NCBI GenBank assembly: GCA_007127495.1
Contig: SKZG01000338.1
Coordinates: 1 to 11,841 of the forward strand
From: Planctomycetales bacterium
Lineage (GTDB): Bacteria > Planctomycetota > Planctomycetia > Pirellulales > Thermoguttaceae
Direction: 5' to 3'
DNA length: 11,841 bases
The notes beneath the pieces were generated by a model. The model was given only the letters and a program-made list of their open reading frames with translations, searched no databases and was not told the origin of the DNA. The position numbers and the translations under genes are program-made. This document shows, piece by piece, positions 1-5,131 of the stretch; the first letter of the stretch is position 1, and each line of letters begins with the position of its first letter.

Positions 1-768
1 AGGCGGCGTGGTGCCGTGGCGCAGCGACAAGGCCAATACGATAACCATGAATACGGCACAAGCGGCAGCCGCGGGAAGCGTCGCCACCGGCCACCGCACC
101 TCGGTGGGCTGCCCGGCCTTAGCCTCCTGCCACTCGGCCCGGACCAAGAGATAGCGCAACAGAAGCAGCAGAAAGATGAAAGCCCCGCCGAAGAGCCCGA
201 TGTGCAAGGCCTGAAATCGGGGCAGGGTGAGGTGCCCGAAAACGGGCCCCGGACCTCCGATGGCGACCTTGTAAAGATCGCTGCCGATCCAAGGTACGAG
301 TCGCAGGTAGCTGAACCGCGTCAGACTTGCCGAATAACTGTTGCGGTCCCACGCGAGCAGGTCGCCGGTGAGCAGCAGGCCCAGGGAAACACAGCCCAAG
401 AGAACGGTTGTCCAGAACACCAACTCACGCGGCTTGCGATATTCCGCGGTCACGACCAACTGGATCAGGTACAGCCCGATCAACACCACCACCAGGTTGG
501 CCGAATAGTGATGAATCGCCCGCAGGAGCCACCCGCCGGCCACAAAGGTTTCGAGGTAGTACACGCTTTCCCAGGCGGAATGGTCGCTGGGGGTGTGATA
601 GCTGAACAGGACAAACCCCGTCGTACCCTGCACGACAAGGGCAAACAGCAGCACGGCGGGAATAATGCGTTTCCAGGCGGCGCCTCGCGGCAGAGGATGC
701 TCCGCCCACAGTCGCCACAAGTCGACGGCGCCAAGCCGCTCGTCAAGCCAATGAAGGATGGTGTTCAT
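1..768 (-). CDS. Cytochrome b of a Rieske/cytb complex, apparently lacking heme bH ligands (partial, 3' end outside window)
   Basis: This is the membrane quinol-oxidising subunit that partners the Rieske protein just upstream. 256 codons are visible from ATG at 768-766, in frame to position 1 with no stop, so the C-terminal part is missing. The ATG overlaps the Rieske stop (ATGA), so translation is probably coupled. Seen: helix A about residues 35-57 with TTGF (49-52); helix B about 78-106 with GGWLLRAIHH (78-87); the KPREL loop (112-116); helix C about 117-138; AWD (139-141); helix D about 186-208; a further hydrophobic stretch about 226-248 that resembles helix E of the subunit IV half, suggesting a fused long cytochrome b. 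In by-eye alignment to cytochrome b6 the heme bL ligands are His86 and His189. The positions of the bH ligands are Tyr100 and Leu204, and there is no His elsewhere in helices B or D except His87. Position 35, Cys in b6, is Ile. The quinol-site PEWY region would lie beyond the edge. Family assignment is firm; the single-heme reading is inference from the residues. Confidence 0.9.
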   Translation of the reverse strand, partial: MNTILHWLDERLGAVDLWRLWAEHPLPRGAAWKRIIPAVLLFALVVQGTTGFVLFSYHTPSDHSAWESVYYLETFVAGGWLLRAIHHYSANLVVVLIGLYLIQLVVTAEYRKPRELVFWTTVLLGCVSLGLLLTGDLLAWDRNSYSASLTRFSYLRLVPWIGSDLYKVAIGGPGPVFGHLTLPRFQALHIGLFGGAFIFLLLLLRYLLVRAEWQEAKAGQPTEVRWPVATLPAAAACAVFMVIVLALSLRHGTTPP

Positions 769-1340
769 GATTCTGCAATCTGTTGGGATGTACCGAGAAT
801 GAAGTTTTCAAATTTGACCCAAACTTCACCGTCGCGAAGCTCCACCTCGAGCCTGTCCATGTCGCGCGGACTGGGCGAGGGGCGATCGGTGCGGCGTCCC
901 TCAAGGTCAAACCCGGCCACGTGGCACGGGCAGAAGAAACGCACCCCGTCCGGTGTCGTGTCGAGCCCGATGATACAGCCTGCATGTGGGCAAACGACCT
1001 GAAACGCCGCAACGGGGTCCTGCTGATCTCCGGTGCGCCGCAGCCACACCGCGCCAATCGGCTCGCGAGGATACCGGTTCCATGCGTCCCTCCGATCCGT
1101 GATGACCGGGAACCTGCGCGGCGTGCCGTCCTCGGGCAACGTGGCCAGCGCCGTCAGGCGGAAGAACTCGCCGCCCGGGCTCCTCTGCCGAACCGGATTC
1201 AAATAGGCCGTCAGGGCGGTCAGCGCCGGCACAACCAGCGCGAAGCCTCCGAGAACCGCTGCGCTCATTTTGGCGATGAAGCTTCGCCGCGCGTCATTCG
1301 AGCCGCTCTCCGGCGCTGGGGAAGAAACGGTAGGTTCCAT
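765..1340 (-). CDS. Rieske [2Fe-2S] iron-sulfur protein of a cytochrome bc-type complex
   Basis: This 191-residue protein would be the high-potential-branch electron acceptor of a quinol-oxidising Rieske/cytochrome b complex, anchored in the membrane with its cluster outside. Seen: a twin-arginine motif RRSFIAK (19-25-ish) followed by one hydrophobic segment (about 27-47), as in Tat-exported, uncleaved Rieske anchors. The cluster domain has CPHAGC (117-122) and CPCH (137-140), giving ligands Cys117, His119, Cys137, His140 and the disulfide pair Cys122-Cys139. A Pro-rich loop follows (153-158), and the chain ends with the usual LEVELRDGEVWVKF strand pair. Length is normal for the family. Oddity: the residues after CPCH read VAGFD, not the usual GSxYD, so the Ser and Tyr that hydrogen-bond to the cluster are Ala and Phe. 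Start ATG at 1340 is supported by AAGGAG 9 nt upstream. The gene overlaps cytochrome b by 4 bp. Confidence 0.97.
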   Translation of the reverse strand: MEPTVSSPAPESGSNDARRSFIAKMSAAVLGGFALVVPALTALTAYLNPVRQRSPGGEFFRLTALATLPEDGTPRRFPVITDRRDAWNRYPREPIGAVWLRRTGDQQDPVAAFQVVCPHAGCIIGLDTTPDGVRFFCPCHVAGFDLEGRRTDRPSPSPRDMDRLEVELRDGEVWVKFENFILGTSQQIAES

Positions 1341-1349
1341 AGTTCAACT

Positions 1350-1355
1350 CTCCTT
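1350..1355 (-). promoter_or_regulatory. Shine-Dalgarno site of the Rieske gene
   Basis: AAGGAG on the minus strand lies 9 nt before ATG 1340 and fixes that start. It is the strongest ribosome binding site in the left block. The 159-bp gap to nrnA suggests that the Rieske/cytochrome b pair may be its own transcription unit, although no clear promoter is visible in the gap. Confidence 0.75.
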
Positions 1356-1499
1356 ATTGTATCCGATCGGTTCGGGCTGCGCCGGCCGCGAATCATTGGG
1401 TTTCTTGCGTTCTAGGTGCAGGCAGCCTTCGTATCATGGACGGCACACGGCGCGTGGCTACTCCCTTGAAGCGGCCCGCACCTGGAACCGGAAGAGCCA

Positions 1500-2480
1500 T
1501 TATTGCATGATCGTTCGCATGGCGTCAAGTATCCTGTCGCGGGCTGACTGAAGTGTCCCATCAATGAAAGCCCCGGCTGCCTTTTTGTGACCGCCGCCGC
1601 CGAACTGCGCGGCAAGCTGATTGCAATCGAGGTCGCATCGGCTGCGAAAGCTGGCCTTGAACCCGCCGGTCGACTGCTCAACCAAGATGAACGCGGCCTG
1701 CGTTCCCCCAACGGACAGAAGCGTGTTGATCAAATCTTCGCTGTCGGAGGGCAGCGCGCTGGCAGCTTCGAAATCGCTTTGCTCGATCCAGGTGTAGATT
1801 AAGCGGCCGTCCAGTTCGCACGTCGCCTTAGCCAGCGTGCTGCCGGTGAGCTTCAGCCGGCCGAGCGTTTCCTCCTCGTACAAATCCTTATAGAGTTGGG
1901 AGGGGTCGGCCCCGGCGGCAACCAAGCGGGCGGCAAGTAGGAGGGTCTCCGCCGAAGTGGAACTGAAGCGAAACCAGCCGGTGTCGGTCGCCAGTGCCGC
2001 AAATGCGCATTGAGCGATCTCGGGAGTCAGGGCGACCCCCAGAGCGTCGGCGGCCTCCACGACGATTCTGCCGGTGGCCTCGGCGTGAGTGTCCTTGAAT
2101 AATTCCGCGCCCAGATCGTCGCCGCCAATGTGGTGGTCAATGACCAGCTTGCGCATCGATGTGTTGCGCACCACCTCGCCCATGGCGCCAAGTTGGGCCC
2201 AGGCTGAGGTGTCAAGAATAATCAGAACCTCGTACGGCTCGAGTTCCTTTGCGTCCATGTCGACGCCCAATTGGCGCAGCTTGCCGGTCGGATCCAAGAA
2301 ACCATAATTGGGCGGAACATCGGAGGCATTGCATATCACAACCTCCTTACCCAGTTTCTCCAGGATGGCGGCCAGCGCCAGCTCACTTCCCAGGGCGTCG
2401 CAGTCGGGCCGTACGTGCGAGGTGAGCGCAAACCGCCGGCTCCCACTGACAATTTCTGCAAAACGCGACCAATCAGGCAT
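1500..2480 (-). CDS. nrnA: DHH/DHHA1-family phosphoesterase, NrnA-type (nanoRNase / pAp phosphatase)
   Basis: This is a 326-residue cytoplasmic metal-dependent phosphoesterase. Family members degrade very short RNA oligonucleotides and dephosphorylate 3'-phosphoadenosine 5'-phosphate. Seen: motif I SHVRPDCDALGS (21-32; His22, Asp26, Asp28), a second Asp in LIILDTS (Asp90), the DHH signature VIDHH (113-117), ATDTGWF (164-170; Asp166), and a C-terminal DHHA1 domain with FRSR (278-281) and the GGGGHKKAAG glycine loop (294-303). All expected metal and substrate motifs are present, and the length is typical. The start ATG at 2480 lies 11 bp after the ribF stop, so the two are almost certainly co-transcribed. 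In many bacteria nrnA sits in the rbfA-nrnA-truB-ribF neighbourhood, which supports the subfamily call. Related DHH enzymes with other oligonucleotide or cyclic-dinucleotide substrates cannot be excluded from sequence alone. Confidence 0.92.
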   Translation of the reverse strand: MPDWSRFAEIVSGSRRFALTSHVRPDCDALGSELALAAILEKLGKEVVICNASDVPPNYGFLDPTGKLRQLGVDMDAKELEPYEVLIILDTSAWAQLGAMGEVVRNTSMRKLVIDHHIGGDDLGAELFKDTHAEATGRIVVEAADALGVALTPEIAQCAFAALATDTGWFRFSSTSAETLLLAARLVAAGADPSQLYKDLYEEETLGRLKLTGSTLAKATCELDGRLIYTWIEQSDFEAASALPSDSEDLINTLLSVGGTQAAFILVEQSTGGFKASFRSRCDLDCNQLAAQFGGGGHKKAAGAFIDGTLQSARDRILDAMRTIMQ

Positions 2481-2491
2481 GGTGTTTCCGG

Positions 2492-3457
2492 TTACGTCTG
2501 TAAGGCTCCGTCCTGTTCGCTCGCGCGCTCGGCAACGCGGCGGGTCGCAAGAACATCGCGGTCCATCTGGGCGATCAGTTCGGCGGGAGTTGTGAAACGC
2601 ACAATGTCCCGCAAACGCGCCAAGAAGTCAACCTGGACCTGCTGCCCGTAAAGGTCGCCGTCGAAATCGATCAAATACGCTTCAGCCTTCATCGCGGCGT
2701 CGCCAAAGGTGGGGTTGGGGCCCAGGCTGAGCGCCGTGGCCCAGCTTCCTTCTTGAGTATGCGCGAAGCCGGCGTAAATGCCTTCACGTGGTAGAAGGGT
2801 ATCAATGCACTCCAGATTAGCTGTCGGATACCCCAGCGTGGCGCCTCGCGAGGCGCCACGGACCACTCGGCCGCGAATTCGATACGCCCGAGTGAGTAAG
2901 CGATTGGCCGCCCCGACGTCGCCCCCCGCAATCAGACGCCGCACGCGTGAACTGGAGATGGGTTCGTCCTCGAACAAAACGGGAGCCACCACCTCAATCG
3001 GCGTATCGGCGTCAGCGCAAAATTGCCGTAACAATTCGGTATTGCCGGACCGACCGCAGCCGAAATGGAAGTCCGGTCCCTCGACCATTGCACGTGCGGC
3101 CAGGCCTTTGCGAACAATTCGCGAAAAAAATTCCGAGGGCGAAAGGTTGAGTAGTTCCCGGCTGGTCGGATAGGCCACGACAGCGTCGACGCCCAGCGCG
3201 GCAAGCATCTCCGCTTTGCGTTCCGTCCAGCACAGCGGCGCGGGCGCAGCCTCGGGGCGAAGTAACTTGGCCGGGTGCGGGTCAAAAGTAAAGGCGATCG
3301 CCGGGCCCCCGCATCTGCCGGCCCATGCGACAAGCCGCTCGATCAGGTGGGCATGCCCGCGATGCACGCCGTCGAAGTTGCCGATGGAAACGGCTCCGCC
3401 CCGAAATTCGACGGGTAGCGAGTTGAGGTCGTAGGTCAGATACACGGCTGAGAACAC
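2492..3457 (-). CDS. ribF: Bifunctional riboflavin kinase / FAD synthetase
   Basis: This cytoplasmic enzyme of 321 residues phosphorylates riboflavin to FMN and adenylylates FMN to FAD. Seen, N-terminal FAD synthetase (nucleotidyltransferase) domain: GNFDGVHRGH (26-35), FTFDPHP (56-62), GPDFHFGCGRSG (127-138) and ISSSRVR (167-173). Seen, C-terminal riboflavin kinase domain: GYPTANL (209-215), LGPNPTFGD (245-253) and a strand with Glu258/Glu259-region acid followed by FDGDLYG (265-271). Both domains look intact and the length is normal. The start is uncertain: GTG at 3457 has no clear ribosome binding site, and a second GTG lies four codons in (3445). The gene follows the DUF4912 gene by 56 bp and precedes nrnA by 11 bp on the same strand. 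Confidence 0.97.
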   Translation of the reverse strand: MFSAVYLTYDLNSLPVEFRGGAVSIGNFDGVHRGHAHLIERLVAWAGRCGGPAIAFTFDPHPAKLLRPEAAPAPLCWTERKAEMLAALGVDAVVAYPTSRELLNLSPSEFFSRIVRKGLAARAMVEGPDFHFGCGRSGNTELLRQFCADADTPIEVVAPVLFEDEPISSSRVRRLIAGGDVGAANRLLTRAYRIRGRVVRGASRGATLGYPTANLECIDTLLPREGIYAGFAHTQEGSWATALSLGPNPTFGDAAMKAEAYLIDFDGDLYGQQVQVDFLARLRDIVRFTTPAELIAQMDRDVLATRRVAERASEQDGALQT

Positions 3458-3513
3458 GCTGCGTGGTGATTACGGCTGGGCGCTGTCGAAACGGTCCTCG
3501 AACATCGGCCAGT

Positions 3514-4638
3514 TCACTCGCCCGGCTCGCGAATCACCGCTTCCATGATCTTTGTGTTCCTGTCGATGGCCAAGACAATCGTCCGCTGTTGGCCGCCATC
3601 AGGACTGCATGCGACCACCGGCAGCACGTGGCGACGGTCGGGGAGGGAAAACCGAACCGCAAAGGAGCCGTCGCTGCGCACGTGAATTGGTTCACCCCGC
3701 AGCGTTACGTGGGCATCGGGAGCGGTTTGACCATGGACGATCAATTCCGTGTCGAGTTCAAACGGCATTTCCGAATCGGCGTCGTGCGGCGAGCCAGCCG
3801 CCCCTGGACCAAAACGTGTCTCCATCGGATTGCCCATCGGCCGGTGGAGCTGCTCCTCAAACACTTCGCGTAAGTGGCCATTTGTGTCGGAATCGGCGTA
3901 TCCGTCGCTCATGGCATAAATGCGGTCGAAGTCCTTGGCCACTTCCGCCCAGTTCCGATCGAAAGTATCGTCGGCCCCGGCGTGGGGGGTGGTGACGCGG
4001 TTGCTCCGAGCAAGTGAGTAAAACCGTTCTCCGGCAAGGTAGCCGATTTCCAACTGGAAGCTCTTCGGGGGCGATTGGACGTCAATGTACCAATTATTCA
4101 CGCCGCCATGCACGGGAATATCACGTACGAGCCGTTTGCCTGCGTTTGTGGTGCCGTCACGGACGACTTCATACACACGGAGCACCGGGTGCGACAGGTG
4201 CCAATCGTGCCCCAAAGCCGCCTGGGCCCGCTGCACGCTGCGCCGCGAAAGCTCCCAGTAGGCGTGCAACCAGAAGGGGTCGCGGACCATCACCACGAGT
4301 CGATCTTTCGTCTCGCCGTTGTTGAGCTGTTCCGCCTTGAGTGCTAAATCCTTCGATTTTGCCAGTTTGTCACGAAGCTCTTTCAGCCGCTTTTCAATCC
4401 GCGCCTTGCGCCTATCGGTCTTTGCCCGACCGTCGGCTTTCGCCGCCCGGGATTGCGGGCGGCTCGGTGTCGCCTTCCGTGAGGTCGGCTTTCCGTTGCG
4501 CCGCTCTGCCTTCGCCTGCTTCAGCAGCGCCTTGATCAGCTCTTCTTTCCGCATGGAATGCCAGCCGGGTACTCGCTTGTGTTTGGCCATTGAGGCCAAC
4601 TCTTTGGCTGTGTGTGTCTTCAGTGTCGCCGCGGTCAT
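3514..4638 (-). CDS. Rho-N-like / DUF4912 protein with C-terminal Ig-like segment, function unknown
   Basis: This is a protein of about 374 residues with no established function. Numbering here is from the chosen ATG (4638). Residues about 4-38 form a helical Rho-N/SAP-like module of the type that opens many DUF4912 proteins (THTAKELASMAK, then MRKEELIKALLKQ). Residues about 42-108 are a Lys/Arg-rich linker and probable coiled coil. The DUF4912 core follows (about 110-235), with MVRDPFWLHAYWEL (117-130), LRVYEVV (153-159), NNWYIDV (181-187) and LARSNRVTTP (209-218). The C-terminal part (about 295-365) reads like a small beta-sandwich, with VRSDGSFAVRF and LAIDRNT strands. Start choice: an upstream in-frame TTG (4656) overlaps the GGAGG site itself, so the start is ATG 4638 or the adjacent GTG 4641. 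The basic linker and Rho-N-like module suggest nucleic-acid contact, but that is inference. No signal peptide is seen. Confidence 0.87.
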   Translation of the reverse strand: MTAATLKTHTAKELASMAKHKRVPGWHSMRKEELIKALLKQAKAERRNGKPTSRKATPSRPQSRAAKADGRAKTDRRKARIEKRLKELRDKLAKSKDLALKAEQLNNGETKDRLVVMVRDPFWLHAYWELSRRSVQRAQAALGHDWHLSHPVLRVYEVVRDGTTNAGKRLVRDIPVHGGVNNWYIDVQSPPKSFQLEIGYLAGERFYSLARSNRVTTPHAGADDTFDRNWAEVAKDFDRIYAMSDGYADSDTNGHLREVFEEQLHRPMGNPMETRFGPGAAGSPHDADSEMPFELDTELIVHGQTAPDAHVTLRGEPIHVRSDGSFAVRFSLPDRRHVLPVVACSPDGGQQRTIVLAIDRNTKIMEAVIREPGE

Positions 4639-4648
4639 CACGGGATCT

Positions 4649-4654
4649 ACCTCC
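4649..4654 (-). promoter_or_regulatory. Shine-Dalgarno site deciding the DUF4912 gene start
   Basis: GGAGGT on the minus strand lies 10 nt before ATG 4638 and 7 nt before GTG 4641. Because it overlaps codons 1-3 of the longer TTG-initiated reading frame, it argues for the shorter protein. Confidence 0.7.
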
Positions 4655-4740
4655 AAAATAGCTGGTGCGCCCCGGTGGGTACGAAGGAACGGGTGGGCAA
4701 TAGGTTGGCTTCGTCCGTGAACCGTTCACTTCGGCTACAC

Positions 4741-4757
4741 CGTGCCGGTGTGGCACG
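4741..4757. repeat. Short perfect hairpin in the DUF4912 leader
   Basis: CGTGCC (4741-4746) and GGCACG (4752-4757) form a perfect 6-bp stem with a 5-nt loop. It overlaps the palindrome GCACGTGC (4753-4760). It lies about 100 nt upstream of the DUF4912 start and would be inside the leader RNA if the promoter near 4904-4932 is used. It could be an operator or a leader structure; no function is claimed. Confidence 0.35.
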
Positions 4758-4903
4758 TGCAGCGAACGTTTCGCCGTGACGGGAACCGCAGCCATCCGTT
4801 CAATGCTCGAGTGGCCGCGGCGTGAGGGCATCGCCCGTCGCAACGGGCCGCTTTACCGGCATGTCGCACGAGGCACGCCACATCGCCCCTGTCACTACTT
4901 TTG

Positions 4904-4932
4904 ATTATAATCGCGGTGTTGCTCAAATACAA
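4904..4932 (-). promoter_or_regulatory. Candidate sigma70-type promoter for the leftward DUF4912-ribF-nrnA genes
   Basis: On the minus strand TTGTAT (4932-4927) is followed after 17 bp by a perfect TATAAT (4909-4904). Transcription would start near 4897 and give a leader of about 260 nt before the DUF4912 start. The hexamers and spacing are seen in the sequence; activity is inferred, and the consensus is assumed to hold in this organism. Confidence 0.5.
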
Positions 4933-5010
4933 CAACTGTCCCTGTGGAACCGGCCACTTCCGCCGTACCCAGGACACGCCATTCCGTGGTGGATGATTCG
5001 TAAGTGAAGT

Positions 5011-5016
5011 TATAAT
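5011..5016 (+). promoter_or_regulatory. Candidate -10 element for the rightward YfhO-like gene
   Basis: A perfect TATAAT lies 115 bp upstream of ATG 5132 on the plus strand. I see no recognisable -35 hexamer at 16-18 bp spacing, so this is only a weak promoter call, made mainly because it mirrors the leftward candidate. Confidence 0.25.
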
Positions 5017-5131
5017 CAAGGGTTACAATGACCATGCACCGGAGCCCAGTCACTCGGGCTGGTATGAATGTGGCCCTGGGGAGTTACACCACAATAGGTG
5101 GTTTCCGAGTAAAAACGTCACCTGATATCGC

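Larger units (their letters stand above)
4901..5019. repeat. Inverted pair of TTGATTATAA repeats
   Basis: TTGATTATAA (4901-4910, plus strand) recurs exactly in inverted orientation as TTATAATCAA (5010-5019), about 100 bp away in the divergent regulatory region. Each copy contains a TATAAT hexamer. The left copy is part of a 10-bp perfect palindrome, GATTATAATC (4903-4912). It may be a pair of promoter -10 elements facing the two divergent genes, or a paired binding site. Confidence 0.5.
4639..5131. other. Divergent intergenic region with no convincing gene
   Basis: These 493 bp separate the leftward DUF4912 gene from the rightward YfhO-like gene. Only short ORFs of 61 to 94 codons occur, without family resemblance or good ribosome binding sites, and I do not call them. 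The middle part (about 4890-5030) is noticeably more AT-rich than the surroundings. It holds the promoter candidates and the inverted repeat listed separately. A short dyad (AGCCC 5043-5047 with GGGCT 5056-5060) lies in the leader of the rightward gene. No tRNA, riboswitch or mobile-element signature was recognised. Confidence 0.6.

Noticed and set aside
16..1002. 328-codon plus-strand ORF antisense to cytochrome b and Rieske
   Set aside because: Its composition is low-complexity (Gln, Arg, Pro, Gly) with no family resemblance. The minus strand carries unmistakable cytochrome b and Rieske motifs over the same bases.
1341..1499. Possible terminator or promoter between nrnA and the Rieske gene
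   Set aside because: Only weak 4-bp stems and no paired -35/-10 hexamers were found. Beyond the Rieske ribosome binding site I see nothing in it.
4822..5007. 61-codon plus-strand ORF in the divergent intergenic region
   Set aside because: It starts with a non-ATG codon and has no supporting ribosome binding site or resemblance. It is most likely chance.
4735..5019. 94-codon minus-strand ORF in the divergent intergenic region
   Set aside because: It has no ribosome binding site and no family resemblance, and it overlaps the promoter candidates and repeats.
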